Assembly (NCBI GenBank): GCA_016839665.1
Contig: JAEOTU010000160.1
Span: forward strand, 1-31,864
DNA: 31,864 nucleotides
Source of the DNA: Candidatus Hodarchaeota archaeon
Lineage (GTDB): Archaea; Asgardarchaeota; Heimdallarchaeia; Hodarchaeales; Hodarchaeaceae
Direction of reading: 5' to 3'
Of this stretch, positions 1 to 6,901 are shown in pieces. The notes beneath the pieces were generated by a model. That model saw only the letters and a list, made by a program, of their open reading frames with translations, did no database searches and was not told the DNA's origin. The first letter of the stretch is position 1; every line of letters starts with the position of its first letter. A program made the translations under genes and the position numbers.

Positions 1-1543
1 AAGAATAGTTATCACTAGTCATTACTGAAGGAGTGCTTTTTACAGGAGAAGGAATTGTAGATGCCGTTGAATAATCGGTCGAATCAGTTTGGAATTTATG
101 AGGAGATGGTTCCCTTACTCCAGAGCTTGCAAGCATACCCAACCCTTTACTAAACCAAGATCTGAATGTTCTTCCACCATAGGTATTTAGAATGATTTCA
201 GAGATTATTAACACTCCAAGAATTGACAGACTACCAGCATAATTTGCAGTAAGTTCAGAACTCCCACGATGAGTGAAGAAACTAACAATAAGAACCAATT
301 TTAATGCTAATAATCTCATTAACCAAGCAATTAGCTCAGACTCTCCTGAAAAGGACTTTGGGACTTGATATGGATTTCTTATTCTATAATGTCTAATGAA
401 TCCAACTGTTGCCAACATCACTACCAGTGAGAAAACCACAATCATGGTTGCTCCTGCTGGTAAACTTGAAACATCATAATATCCTCCAATTCTTTGACTT
501 GAACCAATCCAAGGAAACACGAAGGTTATTACGAACGTTCCGAGTAAAATTGCTACTATTACTTTTTCGAGCTTTGTAAGCTGATCAGTGAATCGTTCAA
601 TAAATGACAGCCTAGTATCCTTGACTTGGTCAGTATGGGAGTTGGTAAGATTCGATCCGATAGAGATTAACCACGGTCCAATCTTTTCTTGCCATAACTG
701 TGATTGCATCTGACGTTCAATAATCCCAGCAAGAATCAGCCAAATAGGGATAAACAGCAAATAAGTATTAATCAAAAGTAAGGATGATCTGAAAAACACT
801 ACTAGAAATGTAAGTCGTGAAATCCTTACAATCAATGAATCATCAAAGCGACGATCCATCCCTTTTTGCTCAACTAACCTTGTTTTCCAGAGGCTGATAC
901 CCCACCCCTCCCACAATACCACAATTAATGCAATAATTGCAACAGAATAACACCAATTAGCACTTAAATAAATAATATAGTCCGTACTGACACGTATATC
1001 ATAATGTCCAAAGAAATTAATACCTTGGAAGAGTGGATTCATATAAAGAAGGGCAAGAATGATCCATCCAATTAAAAGTAAGGAAAAAACACGATAAAGC
1101 CCAAAACTGGGAAATTGTTGATAATAGGCTCTGATTTCCGAAAATGACTGCGGAGAGCTAACTGGTTCATGATGGGTTCCTTCTTTAACAGTTTTTGATA
1201 GTTGAAAACGTTCCTTCAGTTTTTCTTTAGTCGGAAGCTTTGACATGAGGCCTCGAGCTTTAGGTTTAAATCGTTCGATTTCTTCGTCTTTATCCAACTC
1301 TAAATACTGTTCACAAATTTCAGAAGGGGAACCACATTCCTCGATTGCTTTCAAGACATCGTTATATTGGACTTTCTCTCCAGATGCCAACTCACCGCTT
1401 CTTAGATAAACGAAATCATTGATTTCATTCAGTAAGCCATCAATTTCATTCGGGTGTAAACGAGTGTGTTCACGGAGATACGCCTCAATACCATCAACAT
1501 ATGTTCTAATTAATTGTTTTGCGTCAACATCAATGGATTTCAA
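1..1543 (-). CDS. HAAS-domain polytopic membrane protein, 3' end cut off
   Basis: An open frame runs on the minus strand from a TTG at 1543 through the window edge without a stop, giving about 514 residues. The first ~75 residues are helical and soluble (AYLREHTRLHPNEIDGLLNE, then an Ala-Ile-Glu-Glu-Cys-Gly segment). This resembles the HAAS/DUF1700 domain, which is typically encoded beside PadR regulators. After a charged linker there are about seven hydrophobic segments, starting with SLLLIGWIILALLYM, followed by a Ser/Thr-rich polar tail at the cut end. The TTG lies 5 bases after the PadR stop, and the end of PadR supplies an AGG ribosome-binding sequence, so the two genes are almost certainly one transcript. 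The PadR adjacency strengthens the HAAS reading. In such pairs PadR is thought to control the membrane partner; what this protein transports or senses cannot be told. Confidence 0.75.
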   Translation of the reverse strand, partial: MKSIDVDAKQLIRTYVDGIEAYLREHTRLHPNEIDGLLNEINDFVYLRSGELASGEKVQYNDVLKAIEECGSPSEICEQYLELDKDEEIERFKPKARGLMSKLPTKEKLKERFQLSKTVKEGTHHEPVSSPQSFSEIRAYYQQFPSFGLYRVFSLLLIGWIILALLYMNPLFQGINFFGHYDIRVSTDYIIYLSANWCYSVAIIALIVVLWEGWGISLWKTRLVEQKGMDRRFDDSLIVRISRLTFLVVFFRSSLLLINTYLLFIPIWLILAGIIERQMQSQLWQEKIGPWLISIGSNLTNSHTDQVKDTRLSFIERFTDQLTKLEKVIVAILLGTFVITFVFPWIGSSQRIGGYYDVSSLPAGATMIVVFSLVVMLATVGFIRHYRIRNPYQVPKSFSGESELIAWLMRLLALKLVLIVSFFTHRGSSELTANYAGSLSILGVLIISEIILNTYGGRTFRSWFSKGLGMLASSGVREPSPHKFQTDSTDYSTASTIPSPVKSTPSVMTSDNYS

Positions 1544-1548
1544 TTTCT

Positions 1549-2043
1549 TTACCTTCTAGAGTTTTTAATTTCATTATACCAATTCATTATTGTGTTGTTA
1601 TATGAATCATAAGTGTTCATCATTTCTTCGATCATTTTTTCACCCTCTTTGGTGATTAAGTAAATCCTTCGTGGAACACCAGGTTGGGTTGAATCGTCAG
1701 CATGGAAAGACTCAATTAATCCATCCGATTCCATTCTTTTTAGCAATGGATAAATTGTACCTGCTTTCAAATCTATTCCAATATCGGTTTTTTTGATCAG
1801 TTTTATGAGTCCATAACCGTGTGCTTTTTCAGTTCGAAGACGGATTAACATAAGAATCATCAATTGAAGCAAACCACGACGAAGATCACGTTCCCAATGC
1901 TTTACTATCGTAGATTTCTTCCGTGGTTCTGTAGTATCCCTACGTTTGTCCGTACTCATCAGTTTCTCAAACCTAAAGCTATCTTTCGAATGAATCTCCT
2001 CAATTCTATGAGATTGTGGATAATTGGAAGATTTTTTTCTCAC
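1549..2043 (-). CDS. PadR-family winged-helix transcriptional regulator
   Basis: The PadR domain fills residues ~54-160: the first helix LRRGLLQLMILMLI, HGYGL (75-79), the recognition helix and wing start around GTIYPLLKRMESDGLI (95-110), and PRRIYLIT (124-131). These are standard PadR landmarks. The ~50-residue basic N-terminal extension is unusual; GTG at 2043 is the longest start, and an ATG at residue 29 (1959) is an alternative that keeps the whole domain. PadR proteins are dimeric repressors that often respond to small molecules or envelope stress and commonly autoregulate. Here a TATA-like box (2146-2154) and three 17-base repeats (2091-2141) lie just upstream, which fits autorepression. 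It is followed 5 bases later by the HAAS membrane protein. The family call is secure; the signal is unknown. Confidence 0.9.
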   Translation of the reverse strand: MRKKSSNYPQSHRIEEIHSKDSFRFEKLMSTDKRRDTTEPRKKSTIVKHWERDLRRGLLQLMILMLIRLRTEKAHGYGLIKLIKKTDIGIDLKAGTIYPLLKRMESDGLIESFHADDSTQPGVPRRIYLITKEGEKMIEEMMNTYDSYNNTIMNWYNEIKNSRR

Positions 2044-2090
2044 GATATTCCGAAGAACTGATTTTGTAGTATTAGATTGACGATTGCTGA

Positions 2091-2141
2091 TATATAGTGC
2101 ACCGACTTATATCGCGTGCCGACATATATCGCGCACCTAAC
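2091..2141. repeat. Three tandem 17-base repeats upstream of padR (probable operator)
   Basis: Three direct copies with an exact 17-base period: TATATAGTGCACCGACT (2091-2107), TATATCGCGTGCCGACA (2108-2124), TATATCGCGCACCTAAC (2125-2141). The shared core is TATATMGYGYRCC. They lie immediately downstream of the TATA-like box at 2146-2154 (reading minus) and cover the predicted transcript start of padR, a classical repressor position. Further GTGCACC-type words occur at 2164-2170 (reverse complement) and 2228-2234. Binding by the adjacent PadR is inference. Confidence 0.6.
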
Positions 2142-2145
2142 AGGC

Positions 2146-2154
2146 TTTTTAAAA
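2146..2154 (-). promoter_or_regulatory. TATA-like box for padR
   Basis: TTTTTAAAA, read on the minus strand as TTTTAAAAA. Its centre would place a transcript start near 2123, inside the 17-base repeat array, leaving about 80 bases of leader before the GTG at 2043. Confidence 0.4.
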
Positions 2155-2299
2155 CTAGCTAAAGGTGCACTAACAAATGCGGTTTAAGAAGAAATTTTCT
2201 GTTGTTTTCTATCCACCTGTTAAGGGAGTGCACCAAAAAGGGGTTACGTTCTTGTCAAGAAGGAACGATGTCAGAACATAAAGTATCACATATTTCCGA
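2155..2299. other. Non-coding stretch between padR and the cysteine-rich peptide gene
   Basis: The full gap between the two genes is about 310 bases (2044-2354). Its padR-proximal part holds the TATA-like box and the 17-base repeats; its far end holds two hairpins. In this remaining middle part I see no convincing ORF. The only structure is a widely spaced inverted pair, GGTGCAC at 2164-2170 and GTGCACC at 2228-2234, which echoes the core of the repeats and may be extra regulator half-sites. Confidence 0.4.
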
Positions 2300-2316
2300 G
2301 GGCGTATAACACGCCC
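2300..2316. terminator. Hairpin downstream of the peptide gene
   Basis: Six-base perfect arms GGGCGT (2300-2305) and ACGCCC (2311-2316) around a 5-base loop, flanked by CAAAAAG on the plus side. On the minus strand it lies about 40 bases beyond the peptide gene's stop. With the hairpin at 2339-2366 it could stop or protect that transcript. The T-run precedes the stem on the minus strand, so it is not a standard intrinsic terminator. Confidence 0.35.
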
Positions 2317-2338
2317 CAAAAAGATTGCTTGGGCCTAA

Positions 2339-2366
2339 GTTGCTTCTTGAAGAATCAAGTAGCAAC
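2339..2366 (-). terminator. Stem-loop overlapping the stop codon of the peptide gene
   Basis: Arms of 12 bases (2339-2350 and 2355-2366) pair with a single mismatch around the 4-base loop 2351-2354. The right arm contains the last codons and the TGA stop (2355-2357) of the peptide gene, so in the minus-strand transcript the stem would form at the very 3' end of the coding sequence. It could be an RNA-stabilising or terminating structure. Confidence 0.45.
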
Positions 2367-2540
2367 TAAATCAAAACATGGACTAGCACAGGAAATATTC
2401 GTGCAGCATATACCAGTATTACCATGCATGCCGAGAGGAGGAGTGTCATATTTACAAGTACCTAAGATTGATTCTTCAGGCTCGTTCCGCACAAGTATCC
2501 TCAGGTGAGGTTTGATCCACTTTTGTTTCATAAGACTCAT
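2355..2540 (-). CDS. Small cysteine-rich peptide, RiPP-precursor-like
   Basis: This encodes 61 residues from ATG 2540, or 58 from the second ATG at 2531, which is preferred because GATGAG lies just upstream of it. Using the 58-residue form, the N-terminal half is WIKPHLRILVRNEPEESIL, a leader-like amphipathic segment. A Cys at 26 follows, then a Gly/Pro-rich stretch and a terminal cluster C42, C43, C48, C52. From memory, the pattern W-x-K-P-x-L...LVR..PEE.(V/I)L..CK followed by a variable Cys-rich tail occurs in uncharacterised short proteins of anaerobic bacteria and archaea; I cannot verify this here. A TATA-like box lies ~70-80 bases upstream and hairpins cover its end, supporting a real, separately transcribed gene. 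No radical-SAM or other maturase is in the window. Metal-binding peptide or RiPP precursor are both possible. Confidence 0.65.
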   Translation of the reverse strand: MSLMKQKWIKPHLRILVRNEPEESILGTCKYDTPPLGMHGNTGICCTNISCASPCFDLVAT

Positions 2541-2609
2541 CTCTTCAGGTTAAATTTATCCATTCTCGAAAAAGGTTGTTTTAAGATCAGATACTATATC
2601 GGATTCTTT

Positions 2610-2621
2610 AGTATTTAAATT
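2610..2621 (-). promoter_or_regulatory. TATA-like box for the cysteine-rich peptide gene
   Basis: On the minus strand the word ATTTAAATAC is preceded by ACA. It would set transcription to begin near 2590, leaving a leader of about 50-60 bases before the ATG at 2540/2531. It lies beyond the 3' end of the hydrolase gene, so the peptide can be expressed independently. Confidence 0.45.
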
Positions 2622-2641
2622 GTACCTATTTTGCTCAATAA

Positions 2642-3535
2642 TCATTCTAAAAAGGATGAAATATACTCGTTCACTGTGTTGGGAGCTTCTAGATGTACCC
2701 AATGACCACATTCAGGGAGATATTTAATTTCGTAAGGTCCTTCAATGTATTGCTCTGTTCCAAGAGTCAATGATTTGTCAAGCGCAGCATCTTTTTCTCC
2801 CCAAATTACTAGAGTCGGGCATTTCACCTTAGGGGTCCTTTTAATGAGCTTTTCTTGCTGTTCTTTTGTCATGGTCAATATTTTAGCGAGATTCCAATTT
2901 GCTCGATAATAATTGATACTTCCCGTTAATGCTCCAGGCTGAGACCATGCTTTGACATATTTTTCCAAATCCTCATCACTAAATGCGTCTTTGTATCTTG
3001 TAGATCCTTTGACCATTTTCTTCAATATCTCGTAATCATTCTTACTCAATACTTCTTCTGGACCTTCAGTTAATTGGAAGAAGAAAACATACCAACTCTT
3101 TTGAAATTGTCGTAATCTCATTGACCAGAAAGCCTCAACCAAGGGTAGAGGATGAGGACAGTTCAAGATAACGAGCTTTTTTACATATTCAGGAGCCATC
3201 ATAGCAAGATTCCATGCCACTGCTCCCCCCCAGTCATGGCCTACAATAATCGCTTTACTTTCCCCTAATGCTCCAATCAGTGCTGTGATATCTTGAGTAA
3301 GGAGCATGGTATGATAATTTTCGACACCAACAGGCTTGTCACTCTTGTTATATCCTCGTAAATCAGGCGCAACAACCCGATAATGATCTGATAATACAGG
3401 TATCTGTTGTCTCCATGTGTACCAAAAATCTGGAAAACCATGAAGCATTAACACCAGTTCACCTGATCCACTTTCGACAAAATGTAGTGTTAAATCACCT
3501 ATATTCTGATAAATATGATTCCAATTGTTTCTAAT
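2642..3535 (-). CDS. Soluble epoxide hydrolase-like alpha/beta hydrolase
   Basis: Epoxide hydrolases open oxiranes to diols through an Asp-ester intermediate. Numbering from an ATT at 3535 (297 residues), the nucleophile elbow is GHDWGG with D101; the acid is D249 in WGEKDAAL and the base H278 in CGHWVH. HGFP forms the oxyanion loop. The cap carries the two expected tyrosines, Y149 in SWYVFFF and Y210 in INYYRANW, which argues for epoxide hydrolase over haloalkane dehalogenase. The first ordinary start codon is a GTG at 3454, but it would remove the first beta-strands (WNHIYQNIGDLTLHFVESG), which are in frame and family-like. AAGGAGG lies 8 bases before the ATT at 3533-3535, so an AUU start is likely unless the assembly has an error. 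It lies 50 bases downstream of the racemase gene; a TTTAAAGATA box in the gap could give it its own promoter. Physiological substrate unknown. Confidence 0.85.
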   Translation of the reverse strand: MRNNWNHIYQNIGDLTLHFVESGSGELVLMLHGFPDFWYTWRQQIPVLSDHYRVVAPDLRGYNKSDKPVGVENYHTMLLTQDITALIGALGESKAIIVGHDWGGAVAWNLAMMAPEYVKKLVILNCPHPLPLVEAFWSMRLRQFQKSWYVFFFQLTEGPEEVLSKNDYEILKKMVKGSTRYKDAFSDEDLEKYVKAWSQPGALTGSINYYRANWNLAKILTMTKEQQEKLIKRTPKVKCPTLVIWGEKDAALDKSLTLGTEQYIEGPYEIKYLPECGHWVHLEAPNTVNEYISSFLE

Positions 3536-3585
3536 ACTTATTTCCTCCTTTAAGTGGTTTATCTTTCAATAAGACTATCTTTAAA

Positions 3586-4968
3586 CTACTTTTCTACTTC
3601 TGAGGTAACTGCTAAAATATTGTAATCCTCAAAAACATAGATCGATCCTTCTGGATTCGTTTCAAGAAAGTTTTCTACAAATAATCTTAAAGCTTCTTGA
3701 GGGCTTTGATTCATCTCTAAAGAATGATATCTAAATGTTTCTTTTAAAAGCTGGGGATCTAATTCCGAATAGATGTAAAGTTGCCCATTGGTTAACTGAA
3801 GGATTCTGAATAAATCAATAGCGTTTTGTATCCCTATTTCGAATGTTTCTTCGGTACATTTATTGTTAATGACCCATTGCATTGCTTCAAGATCAGGTAA
3901 ACCCTTGACTTGATTCATAGTCTCAAAATAATCAGCTGGCCCAAATCCCTCTTGACACGCTGCTAGTAAGACAATGTTTCCTCCCTTCTTAACCGCATGG
4001 CTTGCCGCATTAAGGCCCTTCCCTGCCTGATAGAAGTCTACTGATGGTTTAGCAACGATGACGAGATCAGCTTTTTTAGGAATTGATACATCTCTAAGTC
4101 GTGAGAGTGCTTTCAGGGCATTATCGTGGACTGCAAGTGGGTTTCCAGCAACAATATCAATAAAATCTCCTTGTTGCATTATTGCATCAATTACAAAGAT
4201 CTTTTGCCCGTGTTTTTCCATGAGAAAACTAACAATGTTTCGAATATCTTGAATAGAAATATTATTCTGGATATTCCCCATACGACATTCACGCTTGAAA
4301 CCTGTGGTTAAATCAAAAATACGAGAATGGTTCACTCTCACAGTTCTTCTTGCGCTCACCCCTGGAACAAATAGTTTAACAGAACCAGCAACTCCTGCAA
4401 AATAATGATATTCTGAATCGCTTAAGGGAATAATTAAACTACTTGAAAGTACTCTTTTATCAATCAAGATGGGAGTGTTTTGGCGGGAGAATCCCAGATC
4501 CTCGTGATTGGCTATGTCATCACAATCGTGAACCAAAATACGATCTTTCCACGATTCGTACAGTTCTCCCAAGATTTTGTCTTGTATCTGTTCAGGGTTT
4601 GGAGGTTCATGGGTTCCTGTAGCAATCATTAATCGAATATCAGCATTAATTACCCCAAATTCTTTTAATTTTTCGGTTAATAAAGGTAATAACGCTCGTG
4701 TATGGATATTTGGTCTCGTAGCGTCATCGAGTAAAATTACAACTGTTCTTCCATGTTGATAATGATTCGTTATCATGTCTTTGAGTGTTGAGGAGTTTAA
4801 TGGAGAGTTGACAGCTTTTGCAAGTGCTCCCCGAAAATTTTTTAATGGTTCAACCTTTGGAACTTGTAAATACAGACAGTTAGATCCTTTTGGCACAAAG
4901 TGTGATATCTTATCGTTTTCGTACCATATTGGGGTTTCTAGATATACCTCGGAATTCAAAGTCTCCAC
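3586..4968 (-). CDS. larA: LarA-like nickel-pincer racemase/epimerase (DUF2088 family)
   Basis: The family racemises or epimerises 2-hydroxy acids using a nickel-pincer nucleotide covalently bound to a Lys. Key LarA residues are present with matching spacing: DATRP (D82, R85), GTH (H120), then H188 in EYHYFAG, K198 in AGSVKLF and H214 in VNHS. The 10- and 16-residue gaps equal those of H174/K184/H200 in Lactobacillus LarA. K317 in QAGKGLNAA fits the later active-site Lys. At 460 residues it is a little longer than typical. The start is GTG at 4968, 13 bases after the ArsR gene, with no clear ribosome-binding site; a TTG at 4959 is the alternative. The cofactor-making genes larB, larC and larE are not in this window. 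Substrate may be lactate, malate or another hydroxy acid, so the symbol denotes the family rather than a proven lactate racemase. Confidence 0.85.
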   Translation of the reverse strand: METLNSEVYLETPIWYENDKISHFVPKGSNCLYLQVPKVEPLKNFRGALAKAVNSPLNSSTLKDMITNHYQHGRTVVILLDDATRPNIHTRALLPLLTEKLKEFGVINADIRLMIATGTHEPPNPEQIQDKILGELYESWKDRILVHDCDDIANHEDLGFSRQNTPILIDKRVLSSSLIIPLSDSEYHYFAGVAGSVKLFVPGVSARRTVRVNHSRIFDLTTGFKRECRMGNIQNNISIQDIRNIVSFLMEKHGQKIFVIDAIMQQGDFIDIVAGNPLAVHDNALKALSRLRDVSIPKKADLVIVAKPSVDFYQAGKGLNAASHAVKKGGNIVLLAACQEGFGPADYFETMNQVKGLPDLEAMQWVINNKCTEETFEIGIQNAIDLFRILQLTNGQLYIYSELDPQLLKETFRYHSLEMNQSPQEALRLFVENFLETNPEGSIYVFEDYNILAVTSEVEK

Positions 4969-4981
4969 CGTAATTAATCAG

Positions 4982-5743
4982 TTATAATCCTGGAATTTCT
5001 TGTTTAAGCAGAGAAAAAACTTCATTGAATAAGTCATTATATTTCGGGTGGATCGCATTGATCATTTTTAGAAATTCGAATAAAACTCCAAGATCCAGCT
5101 TTTCTCTTTCAATCAAGTCTTCATGGTCTACCAGCCAAGTACCCAAAACTTTGTAGAACTGTTGTTTAGTTTCTAAGAGTCTTTGTGGGAAATTACCGTA
5201 ATCTTTAGGCAAAGAAAATTGTAGAATATTCGCTAGTTTTTCAAATTCATTAAATTGCTCTGTATAATTCGAAAGACTCACTTCTTCACTTGAAACGAAG
5301 AGACTTCGTGCAACACGTCCGAAATATTTCACTTTATTGCGGCCATGCGGCCCTTTCTGCAGTGTAGTTACGATTTCGATTAATCCTATTTCTTGAAGAA
5401 TATCTAAGTGGAAATAAAGATTTGTTGGGCTCATGACAATATTTTTTCTTTTCTCTAAATGTTCTCTGATTTCGATAACATTGAGAGCATGTCGCCTCTT
5501 GAATTTTCCATCTGGTGATTCTTCTTCAACCCCTTCTAAGAGAAGTCTCACAATTTCTCTTCTAACAGGATGGGAATAATATTTTTCTTTTGGGAGATCT
5601 ACATATTCAAAGGCAGGTATTTCTTCCCAATGATCGAATAAAATTTGATGATCTTCAGCCATTTTATGATCACTCATTGCTTTTATTATACTTACACAAT
5701 CGTGGTGTCTATTATCAGTACTGAATAATTTAATTTTCGCCAC
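4982..5743 (-). CDS. ArsR-like winged-helix transcriptional regulator
   Basis: A winged-helix domain spans residues ~55-150: YYSHPVRREIVRLLLEG, an insert, then NVIEIREHLEK, MSPTNLYFHLDILQEIGLI and a basic wing ending in KVKYFGRVARSLF. About 100 helical residues follow, probably for dimerisation or ligand sensing. The frame opens at GTG 5743, but a TATA-like box at 5752-5760 would start the transcript inside this sequence (~5729), so an internal ATG (residue 23, 5677, or residue 28) may be the real start. It is transcribed with the racemase gene downstream and divergently from the aldo/keto reductase genes, with two 21-base palindromes between them. The placement suggests a local regulator of both directions. 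Ligand unknown; no Cys metal-binding signature of classical ArsR is seen. Confidence 0.8.
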   Translation of the reverse strand: MAKIKLFSTDNRHHDCVSIIKAMSDHKMAEDHQILFDHWEEIPAFEYVDLPKEKYYSHPVRREIVRLLLEGVEEESPDGKFKRRHALNVIEIREHLEKRKNIVMSPTNLYFHLDILQEIGLIEIVTTLQKGPHGRNKVKYFGRVARSLFVSSEEVSLSNYTEQFNEFEKLANILQFSLPKDYGNFPQRLLETKQQFYKVLGTWLVDHEDLIEREKLDLGVLFEFLKMINAIHPKYNDLFNEVFSLLKQEIPGL

Positions 5744-5751
5744 ATTCGAAA

Positions 5752-5760
5752 ATTATATAT
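5752..5760 (-). promoter_or_regulatory. TATA-like box for the ArsR-type regulator
   Basis: ATATATAAT on the minus strand, about 10 bases from the annotated GTG. Its position predicts a transcript start near 5729, which argues for a start codon inside the open frame. The operator-like palindrome at 5771-5791 begins 11 bases upstream of it. Confidence 0.5.
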
Positions 5761-5770
5761 CAGATTTTAC

Positions 5771-5791
5771 GTTTCAACTCTAACTTGAAAC
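5771..5791. promoter_or_regulatory. Operator-like 21-base palindrome A
   Basis: GTTTCAA (5771-5777), a 7-base spacer, then TTGAAAC (5785-5791), a perfect 7-base inverted repeat. It lies next to the TATA-like box of the ArsR gene. It matches palindrome B in length and in arm sequence apart from one base. Confidence 0.6.
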
Positions 5792-5803
5792 TTATTGATA
5801 AAC

Positions 5804-5824
5804 GCTTCAATTACTAATTGAAAC
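5804..5824. promoter_or_regulatory. Operator-like 21-base palindrome B
   Basis: GCTTCAATT (5804-5812), ACT, AATTGAAAC (5816-5824). The symmetry extends outwards to 5801-5827 as 12-base arms with one mismatch. Its centre is 33 bases from that of palindrome A, about three helical turns, so both sites face the same side of DNA. It sits just upstream of the TATA-like box of the aldo/keto reductase gene. Confidence 0.6.
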
Positions 5825-5831
5825 GTTTTAA

Positions 5832-5840
5832 ACTATAATA
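5832..5840 (+). promoter_or_regulatory. TATA-like box for the aldo/keto reductase gene
   Basis: ACTATAATA within an A/T-rich tract at 5826-5842. It predicts a transcript start near 5862 and hence a very short leader before the TTG at 5874. A weak AGGT lies at 5859-5862, at the edge of that transcript. Confidence 0.45.
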
Positions 5841-5873
5841 AATGCAACATTAAAATCAGGTTGTTAAATTAAA

Positions 5874-6866
5874 TTGAAAACAAGAAAATTAGGTAAAAAT
5901 AAAGGAAAAGTTAGTGCTATAGGAATGGGTTGTTTCGCTATCGGAGGCCCATTTCAAAGGAAAAATGGAGATTTCCTAGCTTATGGTCCAATAAATGACG
6001 ATGAATCAAAAAAGACCATTCACAAAGCAATTGAGTTAGGAGTGAATTTTTTTGACACAGCTGACATATATGGATATGGTCACTCAGAACGAATCCTGGG
6101 ATCAGTTCTTTCCGAATATGATCGCAACGACATAGTAATTGCGACAAAATTTGCTAATCAATTCGATGAAAAGAAAAAGATCTCCATAGGAAAAAACGTT
6201 GATCCTGATTACATACGAAAAGCACTTGACGCAAGTTATAAAAGGTTACAAACTGATTTCATTGATCTGTATCAATTACATGACAATGAACATCCACCAG
6301 ACAGCGCAAGAAAACTGATACAGGTTTTGGAGGATTTAGTCTCCGAAGGTAGAATCGGAGGTTATGGATGGAGTACGGATGATGTAGATCGAGCACGAAT
6401 ATTTGCCGAAGAAGGAAAAAACTGTATTGCTATTCAATATGCTATTCATATGACACGAGCAAATCCTAAGATGATCGAATTGTGTGAACAACACAATTTA
6501 GCAGGTATCATTCGATCTCCACTTGGAAGTGGGGTATTAACAGGAAAATACTCAAAGGAATACATGGAGACTTTACCACAGAATCATATGTGGTATGGAC
6601 GAGATTTTGTCGAAGAAGAATGGTTCATTAAAAGGCAAACAAAACTGAAAGAACTAAAAGAACTGCTTAAGGGGGATGGTCGGACTGTTATTCAAACATT
6701 GTTGAGTTATCTATGGAGTACTAGTGATAAAACAATTCCTATTCCTGGTGCTAAAACAGTAGCTCAGATCGAAGAAAATGCTGCTATTTTGGAGTATGGC
6801 CCTTTAAAACCTGAGTTATTGAAGTCTATCAATGAAATTTTCGAAGAAATACGAACGTATCTTTGA
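5874..6866 (+). CDS. Aldo/keto reductase (first of a pair)
   Basis: This is an NAD(P)H-dependent carbonyl reductase with a TIM-barrel fold. The catalytic tetrad is intact: D61 and Y66 in FFDTADIYGYGHSE, K92 in IATKFAN, and H136 in LYQLHD. The C-terminal cofactor region IPIPGAKTVAQIEENAAI is typical of the family. Length (330) is normal. The start is TTG at 5874 (KTRKLGKNKGKVSAIGMG), the usual N-terminal hairpin. It is the first gene after the divergent operator region and is followed 35 bases later by a second, different reductase. The pairing suggests one catabolic or detoxification module, possibly controlled by the divergent ArsR-type protein. Substrate cannot be assigned. Confidence 0.9.
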   Translation: MKTRKLGKNKGKVSAIGMGCFAIGGPFQRKNGDFLAYGPINDDESKKTIHKAIELGVNFFDTADIYGYGHSERILGSVLSEYDRNDIVIATKFANQFDEKKKISIGKNVDPDYIRKALDASYKRLQTDFIDLYQLHDNEHPPDSARKLIQVLEDLVSEGRIGGYGWSTDDVDRARIFAEEGKNCIAIQYAIHMTRANPKMIELCEQHNLAGIIRSPLGSGVLTGKYSKEYMETLPQNHMWYGRDFVEEEWFIKRQTKLKELKELLKGDGRTVIQTLLSYLWSTSDKTIPIPGAKTVAQIEENAAILEYGPLKPELLKSINEIFEEIRTYL

Positions 6867-6901
6867 TCTATTTGTTAAAGCAATTTTTTGAGGAATTTCA
6901 A

